Origin: CAZBWS01 sp964495705 | GTDB lineage: Bacteria; Pseudomonadota; Gammaproteobacteria; HTCC5015 | Length of the DNA: 64,000 nt | Reading direction: 5' to 3' | NCBI GenBank assembly: GCA_964495705.1 | Contig: CAZBWS010000004.1 | Span: 30,357-94,356 of the forward strand | Part shown: positions 35,166-43,832 of the stretch, piece by piece | Numbering within the stretch: the stretch's first letter is position 1 | Layout of the letters: every line of letters begins with the position of its first letter | Notes under the pieces: generated by a model | The model's database searches: none | Seen by the model: only the letters and a program-made list of their open reading frames with translations | What the model was told of the DNA's origin: nothing | Program-made: the position numbers and the translations under genes

Positions 35166-35840
35166 ATGATTGTTGTACATCACCTGAGCAACTCGCGCTC
35201 ACAACGCATACTTTGGCTATTAGAAGAGCTTGGCATAGAATATGAGGTTAAACGCTATGAGCGCGATGAGAAGACGCAGCTGGCCCCGCAAAGCTTACGC
35301 GATGTGCATCCACTGGGTAAGTCTCCCGTTATTACTGATGGGGACATCACCGTTGCGGAATCGGGAGCGATTGTCGAGTATCTTACACAGGCTTATGGTT
35401 CAAGCGATATGCAGTTTAGCTTGGACAGCCAAGCACAGCGCGATTATCAATATTGGCTGCACTATGCAGAGGGCTCCCTCATGCCCTTTATGGTGATGAA
35501 GTTGATCTTTGATAAATTGAAAGTCGCGCCTATGCCGTTTTTTATTCGCCCCGTTGCCAAAGGTATTGCCAATGAGGTAATGAAGGCCTATGTCGGTCCG
35601 AATATTAAGGCTAACTTAGCATTTGTCGAACAGCATCTATCGACTTGTGATGAATTTTTCGTTGCTGAACATTTAAGTGGTGCTGATTTTCAAATGCTAT
35701 TTCCCTTGGAAGCGGTGGTCTCAACAGGGGCGGCGACAGCTTATCCGCATATTACGAGCTATGTGCATAGCATGCAGCAACGGGAAGCTTATCAGCGTGC
35801 TTTAGAAGCAGGTGGCCCCTATGACTACGTCGCAAAGTAA
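35166..35840 (+). CDS. glutathione S-transferase family protein
   Basis: 224 residues, cytoplasmic. The thioredoxin-fold N-terminus (VVHHLSNSRSQRILWLLEEL, GKSPVI, VAESGAIVEYL) binds glutathione, followed by the all-helical C-terminal domain (SGADFQMLFPLEA). Ser in NSRSQR is the likely catalytic residue. Its substrate is unknown. A small gene follows after 11 bases. Confidence 0.92.
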   Translation: MIVVHHLSNSRSQRILWLLEELGIEYEVKRYERDEKTQLAPQSLRDVHPLGKSPVITDGDITVAESGAIVEYLTQAYGSSDMQFSLDSQAQRDYQYWLHYAEGSLMPFMVMKLIFDKLKVAPMPFFIRPVAKGIANEVMKAYVGPNIKANLAFVEQHLSTCDEFFVAEHLSGADFQMLFPLEAVVSTGAATAYPHITSYVHSMQQREAYQRALEAGGPYDYVAK

Positions 35841-35851
35841 TTAGGATACCT

Positions 35852-36133
35852 ATGTCAGAGCAAGAGCTACAAGCTACGTCTATCGACCTATTAGAAATTG
35901 TTGAAAATCAGCTAGAAGATGCCGACCCCATTATTGTTAAAGAAACCTTAATGCGTTTGATGATGACTGGCACAGAGCGCAGGGAGGCCCTAGAGTTTAT
36001 TGCCTGTGCGCTCTCGGTGGAAATTAATGATGTTGTTGAAAACGGCAGCGCTTTTGATTTAAAGCGCTACGCTAATCACCTCAATGCATTGCCCGATTTA
36101 TCCTGGATGCCAGCATCGATGGAGCCAGAATGA
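35852..36133 (+). CDS. small hypothetical protein
   Basis: A 93-residue acidic, mainly helical protein (SIDLLEIVENQLEDADPIIV, RLMMTGTERREALEFIACAL). I do not recognise the family. It lies between two GST-fold genes, ending four bases inside the next one, so it is probably in the same operon. Confidence 0.6.
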   Translation: MSEQELQATSIDLLEIVENQLEDADPIIVKETLMRLMMTGTERREALEFIACALSVEINDVVENGSAFDLKRYANHLNALPDLSWMPASMEPE

Positions 36134-36906
36134 CATTTTCTTTCGAGCATTTACGCAATATCGTTAATTCCAATAACGCCTCCACAGTGCGCAAATGGCG
36201 CGGTACTCTCTCTAAGCCCTACACCACAAGCTATCCTGTGCAGCTGCTTGAGTTATATGACAGGGAAGGCTGCCCACAATGCCGCTTTGTGCGCGAGGCG
36301 CTAACGGAGTTGGACTTAGATGCTGTTATTTATCCCTGCCCAGAAGGCGGTGAGCGTTATGCGGATAGGGTGCGGCAGGCCTCTGGCGGAAAATCAATTC
36401 CTTTTCTGGTGGATTCTAGTAATGCACAACAGCTCAAGGGGAGCCAGGCTATCGTCGATTATTTATTTAGCACCTATGGTAAGCGACCCACACCTTCGGC
36501 TTTAAAGGCTGAAGGAGCTAATCTAGTTCAGGTGGAGAAGGTCTCAGCTATTCGCAAGGGAGCAGGTCAGCAAAAGCGTGACTCACGCTCTGCAAAGCAG
36601 CTACTGACCTTGTACAGTTTCGAGTCCAGTCCATTCTCTCGGCCTGTACGTGAATTGCTATGTGAGTTAGAGCTAGCTTATAAGCTGATTAATTTGAGTA
36701 AGCAGAAAACATCCGACATGGGCCCCGCAGCGATGCATTTTTCACTGGGTAAATATCAGCCGTTACCGAACACCAAGCGCGCAGAGTTTTTCGCTCAGCA
36801 CGGCAATGTTCAAGTGCCTTATCTGGTTGACCCCAATACCCATACGGACTTGTTTCAGTCCAAAGCTATTCTGGAATATTTAGAGCAGACTTATGCAAAA
36901 ATTTGA
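36130..36906 (+). CDS. tandem GST-N/glutaredoxin-fold protein
   Basis: 258 residues with two thioredoxin-fold GST N-terminal domains and no helical GST C-terminal domain. The first (about 33-115) has a CPQC redox-type motif (REGCPQCRFV) and GGKSIPFLVD. The second (about 155-256) has SPFSRPVRELL and VPYLVDPNTHTDLFQSKAI, and lacks cysteines at the active site. A glutathione-linked thiol or oxidoreductase role is possible. It overlaps the glycosylase gene by 14 bases. Confidence 0.78.
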   Translation: MTFSFEHLRNIVNSNNASTVRKWRGTLSKPYTTSYPVQLLELYDREGCPQCRFVREALTELDLDAVIYPCPEGGERYADRVRQASGGKSIPFLVDSSNAQQLKGSQAIVDYLFSTYGKRPTPSALKAEGANLVQVEKVSAIRKGAGQQKRDSRSAKQLLTLYSFESSPFSRPVRELLCELELAYKLINLSKQKTSDMGPAAMHFSLGKYQPLPNTKRAEFFAQHGNVQVPYLVDPNTHTDLFQSKAILEYLEQTYAKI

Positions 36907-37582
36907 CAGTATTTGGCACAGGGCGAGTGAGCGCAAGGGCGGTGATAAAGCCCTCAAAGCCATGTTGCCTGATAGTAGAGAGAATGCCATTTTAGCTGAA
37001 CAGCCTAATAGCTATTACCTTGCTAATATGGCCAAGAGCATTTTTAAATCTGGCTTTGTGTGGCGTGTAGTTGATAAAAAATGGCCAACCTTTGAGGAAG
37101 CCTTTTACGGTTTTGATAATGGCCGCTTGCTTATGTTGCCCGATGAAGAATGGGAAGCCTACGCCAAAGACACTCGTATAATTAGAAATATGACCAAAGT
37201 CTTCGCGGTACGCAGCAATCTACACTTTATCTACGATATATCCCAAGAACATGGCAGCTTTGGACAGTTTATAGCCAACTGGCCAGAAGATAATCTAGTG
37301 GGGCTGTTTATCAAACTGAAAAAAGAAGGCAGCCGTTTAGGAGGCATGACAGGCCAATACTTCTTAAACGCTTGTGGCAAATCTACCTTTATGCTGACTA
37401 GGGATGTGGTGCACTGTCTACAACTGGCGGGTGTGGAGGTAGCGGATAACCCTAGCTCACAGCGTGACCTAAGAAAAATTCAAGTGGCTTTTAATCAGTG
37501 GCATGAAGAGAGTGGCTTGTCTTATCGACAGATGAGTGCGGTGATGGCTCGGTCTGTTGGGGAGAATTACTTGGGGGAGTAG
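36893..37582 (+). CDS. DNA-3-methyladenine glycosylase I-like protein
   Basis: 229 residues resembling the Tag branch of the HhH-GPD fold (SIFKSGFVWRVVDKKWPTFE, IIRNMTKVFAVRSNLHFI, GSRLGGMTGQYFLNACGKST). Such enzymes excise alkylated adenine. The N-terminal zinc Cys found in E. coli Tag (CGW) is absent, as in a divergent subgroup, so I leave the gene symbol open. Four genes from the GST on run together. Confidence 0.72.
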   Translation: MQKFDSIWHRASERKGGDKALKAMLPDSRENAILAEQPNSYYLANMAKSIFKSGFVWRVVDKKWPTFEEAFYGFDNGRLLMLPDEEWEAYAKDTRIIRNMTKVFAVRSNLHFIYDISQEHGSFGQFIANWPEDNLVGLFIKLKKEGSRLGGMTGQYFLNACGKSTFMLTRDVVHCLQLAGVEVADNPSSQRDLRKIQVAFNQWHEESGLSYRQMSAVMARSVGENYLGE

Positions 37583-37596
37583 GGTGGCCACATATT

Positions 37597-38946
37597 CTAC
37601 CTAACCAAGCGATAACAAGCCTCATAAGCACTGCCTGGCAATTTCATCCGCTGCTGCTCCACAAAGGAGTTCAGCAGCTGATCGAGTGCCGCCATAATCT
37701 CCTCATCACCTTGTAGCTCAAACAAGCCGTGCTGTTCAATAGCCCGTATGCCTTGTTCTTTTACATTGCCGGCAACAATACCTGAGAATGCCTGGCGTAG
37801 ATTCGCGGCTAATTCGTGAACGGGCTGGTGGCGATGCAGCTTTAATCCGGCCATGTTTTTGTGGTTAGGCACAAAGGGGCGCTGGAAAATAGGGTCGATT
37901 TTTAGGCTCCAGTTGTAGTAATAGGCATCGTGGGACTGTTTGCGCGATTCGCGTACTTGCTTCATGCCTTGATGCATAAAGCGTGCAACGGCAACGGGGT
38001 CGTCAACGATGATTTTATAGCGTGCCTGTGCTTTTCTGCCTAGCGCCATGCCAATAAAGGCGTCGATTTTTTCAAAATAGGTCTCACTACCTGCGGGGCC
38101 GGTAAATACTAGGGGGAAGGGCAGTTCGTCATTCTCAGGGTGCAGTAGTACGCCGAGTAGATAGAGAATTTCTTCTGCGGTGCCAACACCACCTGGGAAA
38201 ACAATAATGCCGTGGCCGAGACGCACAAAAGCCTCTAGACGTTTTTCGATGTCAGGCATAATACACAGCTGGTTGACGATGGGGTTAGGAGCTTCAGCGG
38301 CGATGATGCCCGGCTCAGACATGCCGATATAGCGCGTGCTGCGGCTACGCTGTTTGGCGTGGGCAATGGTTGCCCCTTTCATCGGGCCTTTCATAGCGCC
38401 AGGGCCACAGCCGGTACAAATGTCGAGGCTGCGTAAGCCCAGTTCATGACCTACATGTTTGGTATAACGATATTCATTGTGGTTGATGGAGTGGCCGCCC
38501 CAGCAAACGATTAAATTGGGCGATAAGCGTGGCTTAAGTAAACGTGCTTTGCGCAGAATTTGGAATACTGTATTCGTCGTTGCTTCAGAGCTATCATCCT
38601 TGCTGCTAATTTCATTGTGGATATAGGCAATGTCACGCACCACCGCAAATAGGTGCTCTTGTATGCCTTTAATAATTTGGCCGTCAACAAAAGCCGCGTC
38701 TGGTGCGTCATGTAATTTAAGCTTTAAGCCGCGATCTTCTTGAATGATCTCAATTGAGAAGTTTGGATGCTTTTCTAATAAGCTCTTTCCATCATCTCCG
38801 CTATTGCCGCTGTTTAATACCGCAAGGGCACAGCCACGGAGAATGGAGTAGAGGCCTCCTTTACTTGTATCACGTAGGCGTTCCACTTCTTGTTTAGAGA
38901 GGATTTCTAAGCGTCCAGTAGGACGTATGGTTGCGCTGATAGTCAT
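37597..38946 (-). CDS. ppnN: pyrimidine/purine nucleotide 5'-monophosphate nucleosidase
   Basis: A 449-residue YgdH/PpnN enzyme that splits nucleoside monophosphates to base and ribose 5-phosphate and in E. coli is tuned by (p)ppGpp. The LOG signature PGGVGTAEEILYLLG is intact; the N-terminal ILSKQEVERLRD and CALAVLNSG and the long C-terminal part match. I prefer ATG at 38946 over GTG at 38985, because family proteins begin near here. No clear ribosome site precedes it. It is divergent from the TatD-family gene with only 39 bases between. Confidence 0.9.
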   Translation of the reverse strand: MTISATIRPTGRLEILSKQEVERLRDTSKGGLYSILRGCALAVLNSGNSGDDGKSLLEKHPNFSIEIIQEDRGLKLKLHDAPDAAFVDGQIIKGIQEHLFAVVRDIAYIHNEISSKDDSSEATTNTVFQILRKARLLKPRLSPNLIVCWGGHSINHNEYRYTKHVGHELGLRSLDICTGCGPGAMKGPMKGATIAHAKQRSRSTRYIGMSEPGIIAAEAPNPIVNQLCIMPDIEKRLEAFVRLGHGIIVFPGGVGTAEEILYLLGVLLHPENDELPFPLVFTGPAGSETYFEKIDAFIGMALGRKAQARYKIIVDDPVAVARFMHQGMKQVRESRKQSHDAYYYNWSLKIDPIFQRPFVPNHKNMAGLKLHRHQPVHELAANLRQAFSGIVAGNVKEQGIRAIEQHGLFELQGDEEIMAALDQLLNSFVEQQRMKLPGSAYEACYRLVR

Positions 38947-38985
38947 ATTATTATTTTTTTGTTGCCGATAGCTTATTATAGGCAC

Positions 38986-39774
38986 ATGAACCCTTTAATT
39001 GATTCCCACTGTCATCTGGATTTCCCTGCCTTTGACGCTATTTTTACCCAAGAGCTAGCAGACTGTCACGCCTTGGGACTACAAGCCATTGTTGTTCCTG
39101 GTGTAGCGAAGTCGAGTTGGACGCGATTGAAAGAAAAAACAAAGGGGTCTGACATGTTGTTTTCGGCTTATGGATTACACCCTTATTTTTTGTCTGAGCA
39201 TAAGCGTGAACATGTACAGGCGTTAGCGGACTTATTATTAGAAGAGCACACAGTTGCCGTGGGAGAGTTTGGTTTAGATTACTTTGACCTTAAATTGGAC
39301 CAGCAAGAGCAACAATATTATTTTGATGCTCAATTAGATTTAGCCGCGCAGCTGAATTTGCCTGTCATATTGCACGTGCGCAAAGCCCATGATGAGGTAC
39401 TAAAGGGGCTGCGTAAGGCTAAGTTGGCACGCGGTGGTGCTATACACGCCTTTTCTGGCAGCGAGCAGCAGGCCCGACAATATATAGCGCTGGGTTTCAA
39501 GCTGGGCTTTGGTGGTGCACTGAGTTATACGCGTGCGACTAAGCTGCGCTCTTTGGCGGCAAGCTTGCCCTTAGAGTCGCTGTTGTTAGAGACCGATGCA
39601 CCTGATATGCCGCCCAGCTTTCTAGCTAAAGATGAGATTAATAAGCCCCAGTACTTACTTGAGACGGCAAAAACAATCGCTAAGCTACGTGATGAATCCC
39701 TAGAGCATATTTGCAAGGTGACTTCATGTAATGCGGATAGCTTGTTTAGGTTGGGTTTAGGCAAGGATCTTTAG
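38986..39774 (+). CDS. TatD-family metal-dependent hydrolase
   Basis: 262 residues, TIM-barrel amidohydrolase. DSHCHLD (metal-binding), VGEFGLDY, LHVRKAHDE, HAFSGS and LLLETDAPDM are all present, which is the complete TatD DNase signature. Members act as 3'-5' exonucleases or deoxyribonucleases. ATG at 38986 is chosen because MNPLIDSHCHLD is the usual start. The 3' end carries one ATGCGGATAG copy (NADSLF). Confidence 0.92.
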   Translation: MNPLIDSHCHLDFPAFDAIFTQELADCHALGLQAIVVPGVAKSSWTRLKEKTKGSDMLFSAYGLHPYFLSEHKREHVQALADLLLEEHTVAVGEFGLDYFDLKLDQQEQQYYFDAQLDLAAQLNLPVILHVRKAHDEVLKGLRKAKLARGGAIHAFSGSEQQARQYIALGFKLGFGGALSYTRATKLRSLAASLPLESLLLETDAPDMPPSFLAKDEINKPQYLLETAKTIAKLRDESLEHICKVTSCNADSLFRLGLGKDL

Positions 39775-39813
39775 CTGCTTTGCTAGTGAAATTGGGCTAA
39801 ACTGCGCGCCTTT

Positions 39814-40812
39814 ATGAGTGAATCAATTTATCAAATTGCCAATGCAGGCTTTGAGGCGGCACGTCAACTGCCAGGTGGGTCTGTGCATGGGCATAGTTTC
39901 AAACTATCCGCATTGTCCTTGAAGTCCAGTATTCATAAAGAAGTTGAAGATCTTATTAAGTCTTTAAATTACAAGGATTTAAATGAATTATCTAATGTAA
40001 CTTCTGATTTTGGATTGGCCTTGCATATGGCCGAGCAATTACCATCATTAACAGAGCTGCGCCTACAGTCTGCGCCGGGGCAAGGTGTCTATTTAGTCGG
40101 CGGCCAAGCCCTGTTATGGCGTCACAGTCGATTTGAAGCGGCCCATCAATTACCGAATGTACCCGACGGTCATCAGTGTGGTCGCTTACATGGTCATGGT
40201 TTTCAGGTGGTGTTGTTTGCGCAGGCGAGCAGTAGCCAGGCGGAGCTAGAAGCGCAGTGGCAGCCCATGCAAGCATGTTTGGATCAGCATTATTTAAATG
40301 ATATTGACGGCTTGGAAAATCCTACTTCTGAGGTGTTGGCTCAATGGCTGTGGCAGCGTATGAAGCCTAACTTTGCAGACTTAGCCTTAATCGTGGTGCA
40401 AGAGACGGTGACCGCGGGCTGTAGTTTTGATGGGCAACACCACCGCATATGGAAACAACAAGATGCGGAGTGCGCTATCTATATCCCTAGTCAGGAGCAG
40501 GCCTTGGGTCACAGCTACACGGTAAAACTGCATTTACAAGCGCCGTTGGATAAAGTTATGGGTTGGACGGTAGACTATGGCGATGTAAAAACCTTGTTTA
40601 AACCTATTTATCAAAAAATGGATCATCACTGTTTGAATGATTTACTGGGAGGTATTGAACCAAGTGCAGAAAATATTGCCTTATGGCTTAAGTCGCAATT
40701 GCAGTCGGTTTTACCGCAGTTGTACAGAATTGATTTAATTGAAACCCCAGAACAGGGAGTAATCATTGAATGGCAGAATCCTATAGCTTCAAGCCCCCGA
40801 CTAATGATATAA
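39814..40812 (+). CDS. multi-unit 6-pyruvoyl-tetrahydropterin synthase-like (QueD) protein
   Basis: 332 residues that read as three PTPS-type pieces. The first has FEAARQLPGGSVHGHSF, with Arg where the zinc His should be and no catalytic Cys. The second (about 105-220) has the intact set FEAAHQLP, HQCGRLHGHGF and the ENPTSE motif. The third (about 230-325) has GHSYTVKLHL, WTVDYGDVK, DHHCLND and ETPEQGVIIEW. Bacterial homologues make 6-carboxytetrahydropterin for queuosine. Standard QueD is about 120 residues, so this is a tandem-duplicated version. Confidence 0.82.
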   Translation: MSESIYQIANAGFEAARQLPGGSVHGHSFKLSALSLKSSIHKEVEDLIKSLNYKDLNELSNVTSDFGLALHMAEQLPSLTELRLQSAPGQGVYLVGGQALLWRHSRFEAAHQLPNVPDGHQCGRLHGHGFQVVLFAQASSSQAELEAQWQPMQACLDQHYLNDIDGLENPTSEVLAQWLWQRMKPNFADLALIVVQETVTAGCSFDGQHHRIWKQQDAECAIYIPSQEQALGHSYTVKLHLQAPLDKVMGWTVDYGDVKTLFKPIYQKMDHHCLNDLLGGIEPSAENIALWLKSQLQSVLPQLYRIDLIETPEQGVIIEWQNPIASSPRLMI

Positions 40813-40881
40813 ATGATCTTGTGAGTGCTGTGCACTTTTTAAAAATAAGCACTTAGCAAAAGTAGAACCTAAGTAATATAA

Positions 40882-41763
40882 ATGGCCAATACGGTATTGC
40901 AAACAATCACTTCCAATCCACTAATACAACGCATAGCGCAAACTGCACCCACATGGCTGAATGTAGCCCTTGTTTTAGTGTTGGGCTATTGCCTGTCAGA
41001 TTTAGTGTGGGCAATGGTGCCTGTTAAAGATTCACCTCAAGCGCCAGCTATACGTTCCGGTGTGAACCAAGGGGCGGCAAAACAGGCGGTATTTTATGGT
41101 GCCAAAATAGCTAATAAACATATTTTTGGTCAGGCTGATGTTACGCCAGAAACGAGTGTTGTTAAGGAAGACCTTAAAGAAACCCGACTAGATCTTGTGT
41201 TGCGCGGGATATTAGCGCACAAGCCACAATCCAAGGCGCTGGCTATGATTAGCCGCGGACGCAGTCAACAAGAAGTTTATGCTATTGGTGATAGTTTGCC
41301 TGGCAATGCTGAGTTATCTGAAATTCATCGAGATAAAGTAATTATTGAATATCAGGGGCGTTATGAAACCTTAACACTAGAACAAATTAAAGGGGTTGCA
41401 CTGCAAACGAATAAAGCGCCAGTAAAGCGGGCGCCAAGAAGTTCGTCACGGCCTGCAATCGCCCCGCAAAGAGCGGCCTCTTTGCGCAAAGAGTTTTTAG
41501 CCAACCCATCAAAGCTAATGTCGATGGTTAATATCAAGCAACAACGCAGTGATGGAAAATTACTAGGATATCAGATCAACCCCAAAGGAGACCCTTCTCT
41601 GTTTTATGAATTGGGCCTGCAAGAGGGTGATGTGCTGTTATCCGTTAATGGTCAGCCTGTTTCTAACACTAAAGCATTAAATGGTTTGCGTGGTGCAAAT
41701 AGATACGATGTTGTTGTGATGCGTGGTGGTGCCGAAGTACCGCTATCAATCAGCTTTGAATAA
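40882..41763 (+). CDS. gspC: type II secretion inner-membrane protein GspC
   Basis: 293 residues. One membrane segment at about 26-46, an HR domain (about 110-175; LVLRGILAHKPQSKALAMI) that contacts the secretin, and a C-terminal PDZ domain (LGLQEGDVLLSVNGQPV, residues about 240-290). First gene of the gspC-N locus. Confidence 0.94.
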   Translation: MANTVLQTITSNPLIQRIAQTAPTWLNVALVLVLGYCLSDLVWAMVPVKDSPQAPAIRSGVNQGAAKQAVFYGAKIANKHIFGQADVTPETSVVKEDLKETRLDLVLRGILAHKPQSKALAMISRGRSQQEVYAIGDSLPGNAELSEIHRDKVIIEYQGRYETLTLEQIKGVALQTNKAPVKRAPRSSSRPAIAPQRAASLRKEFLANPSKLMSMVNIKQQRSDGKLLGYQINPKGDPSLFYELGLQEGDVLLSVNGQPVSNTKALNGLRGANRYDVVVMRGGAEVPLSISFE

Positions 41764-41777
41764 ATGAAAAATAAAGA

Positions 41778-43832
41778 ATGTTAAGCATAATGAAAATGCA
41801 CAAAATATTACGACTCGGTCTGCTATTAATGCCTTTGACGATAGGTGTATTGGCACCTGTTAATCTGGTGCATGCTGCAGAGGAAGAAACTTTTACTCTT
41901 AATTTGAAAGATGCAGATATTGATGCACTGATTTCAACCGTAGCAAAGAAAACCGGTAAAAACTTTGTTATTGACCCTAGGGTCAAAGCGAAGGTGACGG
42001 TAATCTCAAATAAAGAGATGAACGCGAATGAGCTTTACAGTGTGTTTTTATCTGTCTTGCAAGTGCATGGTTATTCAGTGGTTCCCGCGGGCGATATCAT
42101 TAAGATTCTGCCAGATGTAAATGCCAAGCAAGGAGCTGTACCTACCGTCAGTGGTTCAAGGCGCTTGGGCGATGAGCTTGTTACTCAGGTTATTCCTATT
42201 CGCAACGTAGCCGCTTCTCAATTAGTGCCTATCTTGCGTCCACTGGTTCCCCAGCAAGGCCACTTGGCAGCCTATGCAGGCAGCAATATTATTGTGTTGA
42301 CTGATCGTGCGAGCAATATCAAGCGCTTATCGGGCATTATTAACCGTATTGATCGCCCTGATAATGATGAAATTGAATTTATCAAGCTCCAACATGCCTC
42401 CGCTACAGAAGTTGTGCGCATTCTTAATTCGATGCAGCAGAAAAAAGGTTCCCAAGGTGGTAACCCGGATTCGCCGAAGCTCGCATCAGATGATCGTACT
42501 AATAGCGTTTTGGTCAGTGGTAGCAAAGCAGCTCGTGCCCGTATGCGCGCCTTAATCGCCTCTTTAGATACCCCTTTAGAGCAGGGCGGTAATACCAAGG
42601 TTATCTATTTAAAATATGCTAAAGCTAGGGAAATGGCTGATATTTTAAAAGGCGTTAACGAAGGTCAAAAGAAAGCCTCGCAAGCCAGCGGTACTAACAC
42701 AGCAGCAACCCCCTCAGCGGCATCTAAAGAAATTGATATTCAAGCAGACGAGGAAACCAATGCCTTAGTGATAACCGCTGCCCCCGATGCTATGAAAAAT
42801 ATTGAGTCAGTGATTCGCCAGCTAGATATTCGCCGTGCGCAGGTACATGTAGAAGCGATTATTGCGGAGCTTACTGATAATGCAGCGCGTGAAATAGGGT
42901 TTAGCTATGTATCTGGCAATGAAAACAACAGCAGTAGTGATACGGGGAGTATCAACCCATTAGGTACTGTTGGTTTAGGTAATGGCACGACGGTATTAAA
43001 TTCAATAGGCGCCGCCGTCGCCTCTGGGGATGCGCCAACCTCTATACCGGATGGTGTGACAGTAGGCTTTGGCAATAGGGATAGCAGCGGCAATGTATTT
43101 GGTGGCATTCTACGTGTTATAGCCTCTGATACTGCAAATAATATATTATCGACGCCGAGTATTGTTACCTTAGATAACGAAGAGGCAGAGATTATTGTAG
43201 GCCAAAATGTCCCATTCGTGACGGGGTCTTTTTCAACTAGCGGTAACGGCTCTGATAACCCCTTTCAAACGATTGAGCGCCAAGATGTTGGTATAAAGTT
43301 AAAGATAAAGCCTCAAATTAATGAGGGGAATACCATTCAATTAGAAATTGAGCAGGAAGTATCTGATGCATTTACGGATGCAACGACTCAGCAACTCATT
43401 ACTAATAAGAGGAATATTAATACTAATGTTTTGGTTGAAGATGGCCAGCTATTAGTACTAGGCGGTTTAATTGATACCCAAGAAGGCAAGACAATTTCTA
43501 AGGTTCCATTGCTGGGTGATATTCCACTGCTTGGTCGCTTGTTTCAGTATCGCTCGAAGACAAAAAATCGCCGTAACTTAATGGTCTTTCTACATCCCAC
43601 TATTATTAAAGATCGTGCCGTTGCTGATGCTAAGAGCCAGGAAAAATATACTTATATGCGGGCCCAGCAAATCGCTGCTGGCCACCAAGGCAAGCTACTG
43701 CAAGTTAATACCTCTATGCTCCCAGAGCTAAATGTCTACTTTAAAGATCAGCCCGCACTAGAAAAACGTACTGAGATAGAAAGAATACCAGCCCCCGAAG
43801 TTGTTGAGGCAGAGGCCAATGCAAGCAAGTAG
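41778..43832 (+). CDS. gspD: type II secretion secretin GspD
   Basis: 684 residues. A signal peptide ends near AHA/AEEE (about 35), N0 starts at FTLNLKDADIDALISTVAKK, and N1-N3 ring domains follow. The secretin core has ATP-like blocks VPFVTGSF, QDVGIKLKIKPQ and VPLLGDIPLLGRLF. It forms the outer-membrane gate. The gspE start lies inside its last 14 bases. Confidence 0.96.
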   Translation: MLSIMKMHKILRLGLLLMPLTIGVLAPVNLVHAAEEETFTLNLKDADIDALISTVAKKTGKNFVIDPRVKAKVTVISNKEMNANELYSVFLSVLQVHGYSVVPAGDIIKILPDVNAKQGAVPTVSGSRRLGDELVTQVIPIRNVAASQLVPILRPLVPQQGHLAAYAGSNIIVLTDRASNIKRLSGIINRIDRPDNDEIEFIKLQHASATEVVRILNSMQQKKGSQGGNPDSPKLASDDRTNSVLVSGSKAARARMRALIASLDTPLEQGGNTKVIYLKYAKAREMADILKGVNEGQKKASQASGTNTAATPSAASKEIDIQADEETNALVITAAPDAMKNIESVIRQLDIRRAQVHVEAIIAELTDNAAREIGFSYVSGNENNSSSDTGSINPLGTVGLGNGTTVLNSIGAAVASGDAPTSIPDGVTVGFGNRDSSGNVFGGILRVIASDTANNILSTPSIVTLDNEEAEIIVGQNVPFVTGSFSTSGNGSDNPFQTIERQDVGIKLKIKPQINEGNTIQLEIEQEVSDAFTDATTQQLITNKRNINTNVLVEDGQLLVLGGLIDTQEGKTISKVPLLGDIPLLGRLFQYRSKTKNRRNLMVFLHPTIIKDRAVADAKSQEKYTYMRAQQIAAGHQGKLLQVNTSMLPELNVYFKDQPALEKRTEIERIPAPEVVEAEANASK

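Noticed and set aside
30117..35741. Repeat-free stretches (for example 30117-35741 and 21519-26210) as marks of recent transfer
   Set aside because: With about one copy per 2.3 kb such gaps are expected by chance, and three copies lie in the lipid operon.
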